A DNA stretch of 64,000 nt. It comes from Haberlea rhodopensis. Its lineage: Eukaryota; Streptophyta; Magnoliopsida; Lamiales; Gesneriaceae. Made by a program: the position numbers and the translations under genes. The stretch is from assembly GCA_907163345.1 (NCBI GenBank), contig CAJQUN010000057.1, positions 1,054,001 to 1,118,000 of the forward strand. The letters are read 5' to 3'. Below the pieces are notes generated by a model that made no database searches, was not told where the DNA came from, and saw nothing but the letters and a program-made list of their open reading frames with translations. Below, one piece after another: positions 46,079-58,758 of this stretch (the stretch's first letter is position 1; each line of letters begins with the position of its first letter).

Positions 46079-47617
46079 CTACATACAATCAGAATCAAAT
46101 TCATAAGATGCATCTTTCGTTAACAAGTGAGATGAGGGTTTAGAAATTTTTGAGAAATCCTTAATGAAACGCCGATAAAATCCCGCATGTCCTAAGAAGC
46201 TTCGGATTCCCTTTACTGTTGTCGGTGGTGGCAATTGTTGTATCACTTGAATCTTTGCCCGATCCACTTCAATACCCATCTCAGATATCTTGTGTCCCAA
46301 GACTATTCCTTCTTGGACCATGAAGTGACACTTCTCCCAATTCAGCACAAGATTTGTCTCTTCACACCTTGCCAACACTAAAGTCAAGTTAGACAAACAT
46401 ATATCAAAAGAAGAACCAAACACAGAAAAATCATCCATGAATACTTCTAGGAATTTCTCGATCATGTCATGGAATATGGCCACCATACATCTTTGAAAGG
46501 TAGCAGGTGCGTTACATAATCCAAATGGCATTCGTCGGAATGCAAATGTGCCATAAGGACAAGTGAAGGTGGTATTCTCTTGATCCTCAGGTGTAATTGC
46601 AATTTGGTTATATCCCGAATATCCATCTAGAAAGCAATAAAAATCATACCCTGCTAACCTCTCTACCATTTGATCAATGAAGGGAAGGGGAAAGTGGTCT
46701 TTACGAGTGGAATTATTTAACCTCCTATAATCAATGCACACTCTCCACCCCGTTACTGTTCTTGTAGGTATTAACTCATTATTCTCATTAGGGACAACAT
46801 TAATACCCCCTTTCTTTGGTACACATTGAATAGGACTTACCCATGAGCTATCAGAGATAGGATAGATAATACCCGTGTCCATTAGCTTGATAATCTCAGC
46901 TTTTACTACCTCTTGCATTTTTGGATTAAGACGACGTTGTGGTTGGACCACGGCCTTGAATGTGTCCTCCATAAGAATTTTATGCATGCAGACCGATGGG
47001 CTAATTCCTCTAATATCTGATATCTTCCATCCAAATGCTTTCTTGTGCTCTTGAAGGACTTTCACAAGCTTTTCCTCATTATCACCTGTCAAAGATGAAG
47101 AAATAATAATTGGTAAAGATTTTTCAGCATCTAAGAAAATATACTTGAGATGAGAAGGAAGAGGTTTGAGCTCGAGAGTAGGTGATTCTTCAATTGATGT
47201 CTTTTGAGGTTTAATATCCCTTTTTCCCAATTCTCCAAGATTTTCAGTGTCTCGTTTCATGTAAGGACTGGTGTTGTTCATATAAGCTATACTCTTTATG
47301 TCTTCCTCGCAATGTTGCTTATCAGCTTCCACTAAGCATGCTTCCATGTTATCCCTGACTGTATCTTGCAAAACTTCACCTGTCAAAACATCAAGAATAT
47401 CTACATTGAAACACATGTGTTCATCGTGTGGGTGTTGAAGTGCTTTAAAAACATTAAAAGTAACTTGATCCTCCCCTACTCGGAGGATCAACTGCCCTTG
47501 TTGAACAATGATTGCTTTTCCCGTTGCTAAGAATGGTCGACCCAAAATCAGTGGTGTCTCTGAATCTGCTTCCATATCTAGTACCAAAAAATCAACGGGA
47601 AAGATGAATTTATCCAC
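46079..47617 (-). pseudogene. Athila protease end and reverse transcriptase
   Basis: A 512-residue open stretch carrying the protease C-terminal part (DSETPLILGRPFLATGKAII), a linker, and a full reverse transcriptase: SDSSWVSPIQCVPKKGG, TVTGWRVCIDYRRLN, FLDGYSGYNQI, FGLCNAPATFQRCM, and the catalytic EVFMDDFSVFG (FMDD in place of YxDD, usual for Athila). The polymerase domain itself has no internal stop. Upstream it is frame-shifted near 47617 relative to the protease active site. Confidence 0.94.
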
Positions 47618-47954
47618 TTGACTAAAACGTCTTCAATGATACCCCTGGGTATGTGATGGATCGATCTGCTAATTGTAGTGAAACCTTAGTAGGTTTTGGC
47701 TCCCTTAGTCCCAACTTCCTGAAAATAGAAAATGGCATCAAATTTATACTAGCACCCAAATCACATAATGACTTTGTAAAAGATACTGATCCTATGGTGC
47801 AAGGTATAGTAAAACTCCCTAGGTCTTTTAACTTTGGAGGCTTTTATTTTGCACAATTGCTGAGCACTCCTCCGTCAAGCTTACCGTTTCATATTCTCCC
47901 AACTTTCGCTTATTCGACAAAATTTCCTTCAAAAACTTAGCGTAACTAGGCATC
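47618..47954 (-). pseudogene. Athila protease active-site region
   Basis: On the minus strand this reads the gag-pol linker MPSYAKFLKEILSNK and then the protease active site LCDLGASINLMP (DLGAS in place of DTGA, as known for Athila), followed by VSLQLADRSI. The right side is cut at 47954 by the large insertion; the frame resumes on the other side in gag (57007). Confidence 0.88.
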
Positions 47955-50405
47955 TGTGGTGATCAGGGATTATAGATGTTAATCCCGTAGTGTTAATAAC
48001 CCCTAAAGTTGTTTTACGTAGCGATTTGGAGTTTAATCGCGGTGTTGGGCCTTCTGGGCTCGTCTATTTGGGTAGTTGGGATCGTTGGATCCCGAGGTTG
48101 AGATTGTATTCTCATTTGGGTGAAAAACCTATGAGTTTGGTTTTTAGTGTGACTGGGATCTGGGGTGCTTTGTGTGGGCACCGGTAGGGGGTTTTAGAGT
48201 TAGAGAGAGAATTTTTGAAAACAGATGATTTTTAATGAATCATGATGTATTTGTGGGGCTATTAGTATTTCGGGTATTTTTGCTATAAATACCAGTTGAA
48301 ACCGAGATTTTAATTTTTGGAATCACTTTTCTCCTCCAGCCCGTCACTCTCTCTCCCCCATTCTGCCAGTCCCGATTTTTCCCTCGACCCCACCGCTTCC
48401 AACAGTGCGCCCGCCGCCGTCCGGCCGCCGTTCGGCGCGTGCGACCCGCCATTGGATTCGTCTCTCCGAGGCGCAGCTTCCCACACCATCAATTCGAAGT
48501 TTGGTCGCGATTTGAGTTCGGATTTTACAGGAAAGCGCCGATCCCCAATTTCTAGGGTTCTTCGATTTCGACCGATTTACTTCCGATTTTCGATTGGGTA
48601 ACCTTCCTTACCTCTTTTTCGTCCCTCTCATGTAATTCCCTGCTATTTTGTGTTGGATTGGTTCGAAATATTCCCTAAATTCGTGAGGGTTTGAGTTCAA
48701 ATTTTTGGGGGTTTTTGGCAGGGGTGATGATTCTTGCAATTGATCGATTATTGCATGTTTTAGATGTATTATGGTGTTTAATTGGGTTCGAATTGTGGAG
48801 CGAGGGTTCGAAAATTTTAGGGGAGTTCTTGAGCATTTTTCGTTGATGTCTCATTTGTTTCCCTCCCTGCATGTGCTCCACCCCGAGTATTTAAATGGTT
48901 AATTGTCGTGTGTTGACAATATTTTGAGGGTTATGGATGTGCTTGAGCATGGGTTACATGTTCGTAAATAATTGTGAATTATTTATCGTGTTAGCACATC
49001 GTTCCTTGGGGCATGGAACTCGGGCAAGGTTTGGCTCGGACTTCGGAGATTTAAGGTACGTGCGACGTACGAGCATTTCTTTATATGAGAGCATTTGTGA
49101 AATGCATAATGTATTTTGATTTCATTGATAGTTGTACATATGGTTATATATATGTGTTGATGTAGTTATGGAACGACCCAATCTTGACATCGCCGCCACA
49201 AGCGTGCGTGATACTAGAGTGGATAACTTTACAAGATATATGGGGTACTGGGTTTATAAGACTATTGTAGGGCATTTGAGATGCCTGAGAATGGCCGTAG
49301 AATCATGTAATCATCATAAGACATTTGAGATGTCTGAGTATAAAGGGAATTGGTAAAATAAATGCGAGGCATTTGAGCTATCTGTGATTGATAGCGAAGT
49401 TGAGAAATCAGTATTGATAATGAGATATCTATATTGCATGTTTAATGATTTGGAATCACTATATGTTGATATTCGAGAATCAGGCATGCGATGAGTTAAT
49501 CAATGCGTTGATTTACTGATTTTTGAGATTTGATGAGTTTGATGATTGTGAGAATAGGGACAGTACACGGAATTCCGGATGAGGACGTTGCCATCCAGGG
49601 AGTAGCATTTAAATTCATTAGTATTTACTCTTATTATAAATTATGAGTTTCATTATATTGATTATGGGATTTTGTGTATTGGTATGCTCACCCCGTTGGG
49701 GGCTGTCTCTGTTGGGGCAGGTGAACAGGTACATCGATGGCTGTGGAGCTGAGCTCGAGCTGTTGATTGGATGTACTCCCAGGATCGTGGTACCAGGGCT
49801 TGATGGAGCACGATATCGTATAGAGTACTTATATACACCTGAGGGTTATATACATATTCATGATGCTCACATGTGAGCACGATTATACTTGTATATGGGT
49901 TGTATATAAAGGCATGAGCCTTTCTCTCTTTCATTCTATGTTGCATGCAATTTGTGGTAGAATTGCTAAATGATATGAGAGTCATTAGTGTATTATGTGG
50001 GTGTTGAAACCCACTTTTGTTGTCTTATTGTATGGTGTCTTCCCTGGCTGGGAATTTACTTAGTGTTCAGTATTTCTGTTGAGTATTGTGCTTTCCCTGG
50101 CCGGGAATTGTGTTATGTGTTATGCTTTTATTTCGGGATAGCTCAATTTATGGGGAGACTCTGCCCAAATTTTTATAAAAGTCCACAAGGTGAATAGGTG
50201 GCGTATTGGGGATGGTAATTGGCGAAATCTATGATTCTATTTGTTGGTAAAGATGACCTTATAATGTTGTATATTAAAGAAATTTTGTAGTTGCCATTCA
50301 ATGGTAAAGTATTATCTGAGTTTCCCGATTGTGTTTTATTGAAAGCATGTACCACATATAAGGGTTAATACACTAATCAAGGGATAAGGGCTTGGGGTCC
50401 TTACA
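47955..50405 (+). repeat. 5' LTR of the non-coding element
   Basis: 2451 bases, TGTGGTGATCAGGG to GGGTCCTTACA. It includes a pyrimidine-rich, GC-rich block at 48330-48480 and a TATA box at 48284-48291. Near-identical to 54551-57006. Confidence 0.94.
48284..48291 (+). promoter_or_regulatory. TATA box, 5' LTR
   Basis: TATAAATA, about 330 bases into the LTR, with a CT-rich stretch downstream. The same box is at 54882-54889. Confidence 0.65.
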
Positions 50406-50409
50406 TTAG

Positions 50410-50421
50410 TGGTATCAGAGC
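50410..50421 (+). other. Primer-binding site, initiator tRNA-Met
   Basis: TGGTATCAGAGC is a perfect match to the standard plant initiator-Met primer site, four bases after the LTR end. It fixes the element on the plus strand. Confidence 0.93.
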
Positions 50422-50880
50422 AGTGGTTGCTCATTGGGGCTGTTAAGGGCCTATGAAGTTATGGATAGCACATATTTATGCATGATGGCATTAATGTTGT
50501 ACGACATAACTAATTGTTTATGTGCTTTTATGATATGAAAAGTGGTATTGCTAACCATTGTGGTTGCAGGAATCGTGTGGAACACGATAGGATGGCATTA
50601 ATAGTGATGTCTGGCACTCCGTGTGTTACGTGCCAAGGAATCTGATTTTGTAAGAGAATCAGGTAAAGGGATATTTCCGAGGTAACATGTCTTGGTATAC
50701 GTATTGACTTGCAAGTGGTTGCATATATGCATTGGATGTTTGATGCATAGCGTATATGGCTATTGTTGCTAACCATGATGGTTGCAGGTTACAGGAAATA
50801 TGGGGTATAAAAAGGAATGATGATTATACATTCCAGGAGTCTTGCTTATCACAGTGAGAATTTTTATACTTACGCTTGAC

Positions 50881-51090
50881 CGCTAAAAATGTGGAGCGGG
50901 AGGGGGGAGGCTCGCTTGCACATGGAGGCGGGGTATTCCATACGAAGCGAGGATGAGATACCGCTTGTATGAAGAAGCTTATGCTTATACCGCTAAAAAT
51001 GTGGAGCGGGAGGGGGGAGGCTCGCTTGCACATGGAGGCGGGGTATGCCATACGAAGCGAGGATGAGATACCGCTTGTATGAAGAAGCGA
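50881..51090 (+). repeat. 110-bp direct duplication
   Basis: The block starting CGCTAAAAATGTGGAGCGGG at 50881 recurs at 50991 with a 110-base period. A third partial copy of its end (GAAGCGAGGATGAGATGCCGC) follows at about 51083. Confidence 0.92.
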
Positions 51091-51225
51091 GGATGAGATG
51101 CCGCTTGTTAGGATGATGATTCATTCCTTTGTGATGACACGGATGATAGCGGTGATGTATTCCGCTGTGTCGATGATGATGATTCATCTCTTTGTGATTA
51201 TTGGCGATGGTTTATACCGCCGGAC

Positions 51226-51640
51226 ACGGATGATAGCGGTGATGTGTTCCGCTGTGTCGATTTATATTCATTTCTTTATGAGGACACGGATGATAGCGGT
51301 GATGTGTTCCCCTGTGTTGATTTATATTCATTTCTTTATGAGGACACGGATGATAGCGGTGATGTGTTCCGCTGTGTCGATTTATATTCATTTCTTTATG
51401 AGGACATGGATGATAGCGACGATGTATTCCGCTGTGTCGACTTATATTCATTTCTTTATGAGGACACGGATGATAGCGGTGATGTGTTCCGCTGTGTCGA
51501 TTTATATTCATTTCTTTATGAGGACACGGATGATAGCGACGATGTATTCCGCTGTGTCGACTTATATTCATTTCTTTATGAGGACACGGATGATAGCGAC
51601 GATGTATTCCGCTGTGTCGATGATGATGATTCTTTCCTCT
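51226..51640 (+). repeat. 60-bp minisatellite
   Basis: About seven tandem units of exactly 60 bases, each starting GACACGGATGATAGCGGTG and containing TTATATTCATTTCTTTATGAG. Units alternate between AGCGGTGATGTGTT and AGCGACGATGTATT forms in a partly higher-order pattern. Because 60 is divisible by three, frames stay open on both strands (up to 194 codons), but the peptides are simple repeats and I do not call a gene. Confidence 0.95.
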
Positions 51641-54536
51641 ATGATGATGGGCGATGATTCATGCCGCCAGACACATGTATAGCGATGAGACATTCCGCTG
51701 TGTTGGTTGATGATGGTTCACACCGTTGAGCATATGTATATGATGATTTACGATGACTCATTCTTCTATGAGGATTGGCGATGATTCGTGCCGCCGGATA
51801 TGTTGATAGCGATGCCTCTTTCCGCTATTATGTGGACGATGATTCATGCTCAGGTGTATAGCGAGGTTTCATGCCACTTATTATATGACGAGGTATCATG
51901 CCGTCGATTCTATAGCGATGGATTGTGCCGCTATGTATTCAGCACATGATTTTGCCGCCTTCGAGCGATGGGTGCTGATTACGCACTATTATTGAGCGAC
52001 GGAGACAGGTATGCCGCTATATGTTAGCGGTGAGGTATGAGATATTGCTATTCTATTAGCATTATTGTAGCTGGCATGCGTTGATATACATGTTTTATTA
52101 TGACTATTTTACTAGCATGATGGTGGAAGACATACGCTGATGTACATGGACCGTCACTAGTTGACTGGGTTGTTTAGATGTCATTGTTGACATGTATCGT
52201 CACTAGTTGACAATGCCTTAGATGCCATGAGTTGGCATGTGTCGTCACGGGATGACGATGACGATGGTGTAGGAGATGTCTTATTAGACATGCATCATCG
52301 TTACGATGAACAATGCGTTGAGTATACGTATTCAGTGGTATGCCTTGGGTGCCAGTACCGAGCACAAGGTGTTGCGTGCGTCACCGATTGACGTGACCCT
52401 TATACCGAGCGGGTTGCTCGAGGAATGGATGGATGCGTTGTACATGTGATTGTGCCGCAGCTTATGTTTGGGGTGATCATATTACGAGTGGTGATACCCT
52501 TGAGGTATACTCGTTGGAATGGCTTTTGGCCATGTGATTTGACGACAAGAGTAATCATGGAGGAAATTTCTTGCTTTCTGTCGATGTGACATGTGGTAGA
52601 CATGGTCACACCACCATTGAGGGTGTAGAATGGGTCCTAAGGGAGTAGGATCAGGTGACGTTAAGTATATAGGGACACCGGAGTGTCCAGGGTGTATCGG
52701 CATTAGAGGAACGTTGGGTACAGACCCACTACTCTATTGATTTTCTTCCCACGTATGGTGTGTCGTGCGGAAACGTCCGTCTTGTTGGTAGGTTTGAGGT
52801 AAACCTAAAGAGGCATAGACTAATTTGTCTGCCGCGTGTGTGCAGCACCATGATGGGCTTGCTAGAGCCGTTATACTGCTCGTTGGAACCAAATTTGGCA
52901 AATCTTAAGGTGATACGATGTGGATTGTGGTGGACTCTAGTAGTCACCACGTCATTTGAGGTTGAGGTTGTGCATGCCTCACTGAAACGTGTATACGTTT
53001 ATGTTTAATCTTGGTGAGACTTGTCTGGGACAGCTCATGATATTGGAGTACCAACAAGAGAGTCATCAGGTCGTTATTGACTCGATCTGAGGGAACCCGT
53101 GTATTTGGGATACAATGGGTGTTATTGTATCCAGTTTTTCCGAACAGTGGTTCGAGAATAGTGGATCTCGAGTTCGATGGCACTTCCCTTGTGGGGAAGG
53201 AGGTAGTATTATACCTATTTGGGAATCTTTGAAAGATTCGGTAAGTTGGTGCATGTGGTGTTGATTTTGAGAATCACGCCGTGTTGTTGATCGTCGATTT
53301 TCATTCTCCACTGGATGGGAATGACTCAGGATTGACAGTTGTGTTTGAGGCTTAGGGGTATGTTGTAGATACCCGAGCCAAGTGCATTGAGTATGCATGT
53401 GATGTCAGTGCTTAGGCAGGTATACCGGTGAGTATACGGATGTCAGTTATTGATTTCCTTTTTGTCAAGCATAGAGTTATGCTATTTTGGATGGCTAAAT
53501 CTCTGATGAGAGATATGGAACACCTTGAGATTGAGAATCTCCATGGCACGATAATTATGAGGAATAATCGTGAAGTTAGTCGACTCCCTTTGAGGAGGGA
53601 TTATCTTGTATGGGTTAAGGTATTTCCTTGTTGGTGTTTTCCTCCGAGTTATGCGATAGCCTTCCCAAGTTTGGATTGTTAAATCCTAGGATTATCAAGG
53701 GATGGCAGGAATTCGGATTGGTTGGGTGTCGCTGTCGACACAAGCGTTGAGGATGCAATGGGTTTATTGCATGTCCTTTCAGAATTTTAAACTCTGTGGA
53801 GTCTCGGTTGTTTATTTATGATCAGGATGTGATTCTTGGAACATCCGGAGGTGGACATCTTGTGAGATGTCTTTTGTGTGAATCTGTGGCCGTGAGTTGC
53901 CCAAATTGAGTTGCAATGATGCTACTGCTCCTTCGATGGAAAAGGTTTTGAAGTGGAAACCAGGTTTGGTGTGTGTACACCGTAGTATACTAGTGTTTCC
54001 CTCGTAACGATGTATGTTAGACATCGTGAGTCATGATAGAGATGTCATTGAATGATATCTACGATGGAATCGGAAGCGATTCAAATCCTTGCAGTTTCAG
54101 TTGACTAACTGCTTTTGGATTATTAGCGTTGAGTTGTGCTGACGCTCTTTGACGTTATGATGGATTTGGAAGTCTATTCCACTCCAGAGTTTGACACGAG
54201 GTCAACGTTCTCAAGTTGAGGTGTCATTTAGGATGCGTTCTTACTAGTTGTATTAGAACTAAGGTGACTGTCCGATCTACGGTCGTAAGTATTGGTTGTT
54301 TTGCAGTCATGAGGGACTGACTTTTGGGATGAACCACATCGAGGTACGTTTTGCCTCTTGGGTGATATGTTGGTTTTGGTAAGTCGCTCTGTTTCAGAGT
54401 TTGATGTGAGGTAAGTATCCTCGCGTTTTTTTAATACGATTCTGATATGGTCAAGAATCGAGGTTATGGCTTCATGTTGTTGTGTAGCCTGGGTGTTATG
54501 TGATACACCGGTGCTAATTTCGAGGACGGAATTCTT

Positions 54537-54550
54537 TAAGTGGGGGATAT
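54537..54550 (+). other. Polypurine tract of the young element
   Basis: TAAGTGGGGGATAT directly precedes the 3' LTR start TGTGATGACC. Confidence 0.85.
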
Positions 54551-57006
54551 TGTGATGACCAGGGATTATAGATGTTAATCCCGTAGTGTTAATAACCCCT
54601 AAAGTTGTTTTACGTAGCGATTTGGAGTTTAATCGCGGTGTTGGGCCTTCTGGGCTCGTCTATTTGGGTAGTTGGGATCGTTGGATCCCGAGGTTGAGAT
54701 TGTATTCTCATTTGGGTGAAAAACCTATGAGTTTGGTTTTTAGTGTGACTCGGGATCTGGGGTGCTTTGTGTGGGCACAGGTAGGGGGTTTTAGAGTTAG
54801 AGAGAGAATTTTTGAAAACAGATGATTTTTAATGAATCATGATGTATTTGTTGGGATATTAGTATTTCGGGGTATTTTTGCTATAAATACCAGTTGAAAC
54901 CGAGATTTTAATTTTTGGAATAACTTTTCTCCTCCAGCCCGTCACTCTCTCTCCCCCATTCTGCCATTCCCGATTTTTTCCCTCGACCCCCGCCGCTTCC
55001 AACCGTGCGCCCGCCGCCGTCCGGCCGCCGTTCGGCGCGTGCGACCCGCCATTGGATTCGTCTCTCCGAGGCGCAGCTTCCCACACCATCAATTCGAAGT
55101 TTGGTCGCGATTTGAGTTCGGATTTTACAGGAAAGCGCCGATCCCCAATTTCTAGGGTTCTTCGATTTCGACCGATTTACTTCCGATTTTCGATTGGGTA
55201 ACCTTCCTTACCTCTTTTTCGTCCCTCTCATGTAATTCCCTGCTATTTTGTGTTGGATTGGTTCGAAATTTTCCCTAAATTCGTGAGGGTTTGAGTTCGA
55301 ATTTTTGGGGGTTTTTGGCAGGGGTGATGATTCTTGCAATTGATCGATTATTGCATGTTTTAGATGTATTATGGTGTTTAATTGGGTTCGAATTGTGCAG
55401 CGAGGGTTCGAAAATTTTAGGGGAGTTCTTGAGCATTTTTCGTTGATGTCTCATTTGTTTCCCTCCCTGCATGTGCTCCACCCCGAGTATTTAAATGGTT
55501 AATTGTCGTGTGTTGACAATATTTTGAGGGTTTTGGATGTGCTTGAGCATGGGTTACATGTTCGTAAATAATTGTGAATTACTTATCGTGTTAGCACATC
55601 GTTCCTCGGGGCATGGAACTCGGGCAAGGTTTGGCTCGGACTTCGGAGATTTAAGGTACGTGCGACGTACGAGCATTTCTTTATATGAGAGCATTTGTGA
55701 AATGCATAATGTATTTTGATTTCATTGATAGTTGTACGTATGGTTATATATATGTGTTGATGTAGTTATGGAACGACCCAATCTTGACATCGCTGCCACA
55801 AGCGTGCGTGATACTAGAGTGGTATAACTTTACAAGATATATGGGGTACTGGGTTTATAAGACTATTGTAGGGCATTTGAGATGCCTGAGAATGGCCGTA
55901 GAATCATGTAATCATCATAAGACATTTGAGATGTCTGCGTATAAAGGGGAATTGGTAAAATAAATGCGAGGCATTTGAGCTATCTGTGATTGATAGCGAA
56001 GTTGAGAAATCAGTATTGATATGAAATATCTATATTGCATGTTTAATGATTTGGAATCACTATATGTTGATATTCGAGAATCAGGCATGCGATGAGTTAA
56101 TCAATGCGTTGATTTACTGATTTTTGAGATTTGATGAGTTTGATGATTGTGAGAATAGGGACAGTACACGGAATTCCGGATGAGGACGTTGCCATCCAGG
56201 GAGTATCATTTAAATTCATTAGTATTTACTCTTATTATAAATTATGAGTTTCATTATATTGATTATGGGATTTTGTGTATTGGTATGCTCACCCCGTTGG
56301 GGGCTGTCTCTGTTGGGGCAGGTGAACAGGTACATCGATGGCTGTGGAGCTGAGCTCGAGCTGTTGATTGGATGTACTCCCAGGATTGTGGTACCAGGGC
56401 TTGATGGAGCACGGTATCGTATAGAGTACTTATATACACCTGAGGGTTATATACATATTCATGATGCTCGCATGTGAGCACGATTATACTTGTATATGGG
56501 TTGTATATAAAGGCATGAGCCTTTCTCTCTTTCATTCTATGTTGCATGCAATTTGTGGTAGAATTGCTAAATGATATGAGAGTCATTAGTGTATTATGTG
56601 GGTGTTGAAACCCACTTTTGTTGTCTTATTGTGTGGTGTCTTCCCTGGCTGGGAATTTACTTAGTGTTCAGTATTTCTGTTGAGTATTGTGCTTTCCCTG
56701 GCCGGGAATTGTGTTATGTGTTATGCTTTTATTTCGGGATAGCTCAATTTATGGGGAGACTCTGCCCAAATTTTTATAAAAGTCCACAAGGTGAATAGGT
56801 GGCGTATTGGGGATGGTAATTGGCGAAATCTATGAGTCTATTTGTTGGTAAAGATGACCTTATAATGCTGTATATTAAAGAAATTTTGTAGTTGCCATTC
56901 AATGGTAAAGTATTATCTGAGTTTCCCGATTGAGTTTTATTGAAAGCATGTACCACATATAAGGGTTAATACACTAATCAAGGGATAAGGGCTTGGGGTC
57001 CTTACA
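54551..57006 (+). repeat. 3' LTR of the non-coding element
   Basis: 2456 bases, TGTGATGACCAGGG to GGGTCCTTACA. TATA box at 54882-54889. Small differences from the 5' LTR include TGTGATGACC for TGTGGTGATC at the start and single-base changes and indels near 54750-54990. Confidence 0.94.
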
Positions 57007-58567
57007 GCATCTGAAGTAAAGCATCAGCAAATGGAATATTAATATGTAGTTTCTTAAATACTTCAAGAAACTTACCAAATTCTGCGTCCATCTTAGCCTT
57101 TTTTAATGCTGCGGGAAATGGGGGAGGAATTACTATCCTATCAGTGTGTGTGATCGGCGTAGTGTTAGAATTCTTACCTTTCTCCATCGCCTTTTCCTTA
57201 GTCTTATCCTTGCCTTCAGATGTCTCTCCATGACTCTCTTCTGCTTCAGCTTGTGGTCTTAGCTCTTTTCCACTCCTTAACTCAATGGCCTTTGCTTGCT
57301 CGTTTTGGTTCTTCACTATCCCATTTGGTAGCATGCCCTGCGTTCGTCCAGATATTAATGATGCGAGTTGCCCCACTTGCACTTCCAAGTTCTTTATGGA
57401 TGCATCCTGAGTTGTCATCCTGGTTTCAGTTGATGCTATGAACTTGGCTATTAGCTCTTCCATACTCGGTTTACTCGACCCTCCCGGTTGTAGCTGTGGA
57501 TTTAACACATTTTCTTTGTTTGACCACCTCTGATTTGGGTGGTTCCTCCACCCGGGTTGTATGAGTTTGGGTATAGATTGTTGGGATGCCTGTTATCTAC
57601 AAAATTCACCACTTCATTAGTTTGCATAAATGGGTTACCTGCCTGGCACTCAATGCTCGGATGACCGCCTCCACATAGATCACAGAAAATAGTTTGAGCT
57701 TGCATCGCTGCTGCACCCATACTATCTATATTTCGGTTCATAGCTTCCAACTGATCCGAAATAGCAGTAATTTCATCCACTTGATGGACTCTCATTGGTT
57801 TCTGTGGCGTACTCCTTTCTGATTGCCACTGATAGCTATTGGACGCCATTTCCTCCAATAAGTCATACGCTTCTTCCGGTGTCTTCCGCATTATCGATCC
57901 CCCAGATGCTGCATCTATCATAGATTGGTTAGCAGAAAACAAACCATTGTAAAAACTCTGTACCTGCAGCCAGATGGGTAGACCGTGATGTGGGCATTTC
58001 CTCAATAAATCTTTGAAACGATCCCACGCCTCGTATAAACTATCGGGATCAAATTGCCCGAACGTAGTGATATCGTTCCGCATCTTGCCGTCTTGGAGGG
58101 AGGAAAGTACTTCGATAAGAAAGCTTTTGTCATCCATCCCATGTTGTGATTGATCCTGCAGGTAAGGAATTTAACCAAGATTTAGCTTTGTCTCTTAATG
58201 AAAAAGGGAAGAGCCTTAACCTGATGGAGTTGTCGGAGACGCCATTATGTTTAAACGTGTCACAGATCTCCAAGAAGTTGGAGATGTGAGTGTTCGGATC
58301 GTCTGTGGCAGCTCCCCCAAACATTACAGAGTGCTGTATCATTTGGATAATTGCAGGCTTGATCTCAAAATTATTCGCCTGAATTGTCGGCCTAGTGATG
58401 CTGGATAAAGATCCATGAAACACTGGCTGTGCAAAATCCATCATTGATCTCGGGTTCTGTGCTTCGTTATTGTCGGCCATTGCTCGAGCTTCTCGTAGTC
58501 TTCTAACTAAAGTCCTCTCTATTTCAGGATCAAATGGCTCGAGAATGGGCTCCTCTCTTCTGAGCAT
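57007..58567 (-). pseudogene. Athila gag (full-length element), three frames
   Basis: Gag of the autonomous-type Athila. The ATG at 58565-58567 starts MLRREEP. The first stretch (58130-58567) has NGVSDNSIRLRLFPFSLRDK. A one-base shift near 58130 leads to 57502-58137, with CPHHGLPIWLQVQSFYNGL and the knuckle-like CDLCGGGHPSIEC. A second shift near 57505 leads to 57007-57508, which contains the part missing from the gag-only copies (AIELRSGKELRPQ, PPPFPAALKKAKMDAEFGKF). It ends at NIPFADALLQM, where the large insertion separates it from protease. About 85-90 percent similar by eye to the gag-only copies; dead because of the shifts. Confidence 0.92.
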
Positions 58568-58758
58568 GCACTAGAAGAATGGTTCCTGTACTGGATCAGA
58601 CAAAAGGAGACAACAACACAAATACAAAATCAAAAACAAGAACAACTAACTAATACGAAAAAGAAAAATAAACATGAAATAATACAATTGGCTAAATTAC
58701 AATTAACTAATCTCGTATGATATTATACAGATTAGTCCCCGGCAACGGCACCAAAACT
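58568..58758 (-). other. Athila leader and primer site
   Basis: A-rich leader; the tRNA-Asp primer site is at 58736-58753 (minus strand TGGTGCCGTTGCCGGGGA), with one base changed from the TGGCGCC of the gag-only copies (G to A on the plus strand). Confidence 0.88.

Larger units (their letters stand above)
50422..54536 (+). other. Non-coding internal region of the young element
   Basis: No retrotransposon domain is found on either strand. From about 50870 to 52060 the sequence is dominated by repeats, first a 110-bp duplication and then a 60-bp array, and by recurring GCGATG and CCGC words. 52060-54536 has no internal repeat that I can see and only short chance frames, for example an 82-codon frame at 52760. 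Near the 3' end, TTTCGAGGACGGAATTCTTTAAG (54518-54540) echoes the chromovirus phrase before its polypurine tract, supporting a chromovirus origin. Confidence 0.85.
47955..57006 (+). mobile_element. Large non-coding LTR retrotransposon (LARD-like), young
   Basis: 9052 bases with GCATC on both sides (47950-47954, 57007-57011). LTRs 47955-50405 and 54551-57006 are near-identical, with differences by eye on the order of 1 percent. An initiator-Met primer site and a G-rich polypurine tract are present. The 4.1-kb internal region has no gag or pol motif on either strand and carries a 60-bp minisatellite. Its LTRs share the TGTGATG...CCTTACA ends and internal blocks of the Tekay-like families, so a Tekay-like chromovirus probably supplies its proteins. 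This is the youngest large insertion in the window and the innermost of four layers. Confidence 0.92.

Noticed and set aside
51226..51640. Possible CRISPR array
   Set aside because: Units are contiguous 60-mers without unique spacers, inside a plant retrotransposon. No CRISPR biology applies.
51098..51682. Long open frames (194, 137 and 119 codons) across the minisatellite on both strands
   Set aside because: The 60-base period is a multiple of three, so frames stay open automatically. The peptides are pure repeats and several frames are open at once, so there is no evidence of coding.
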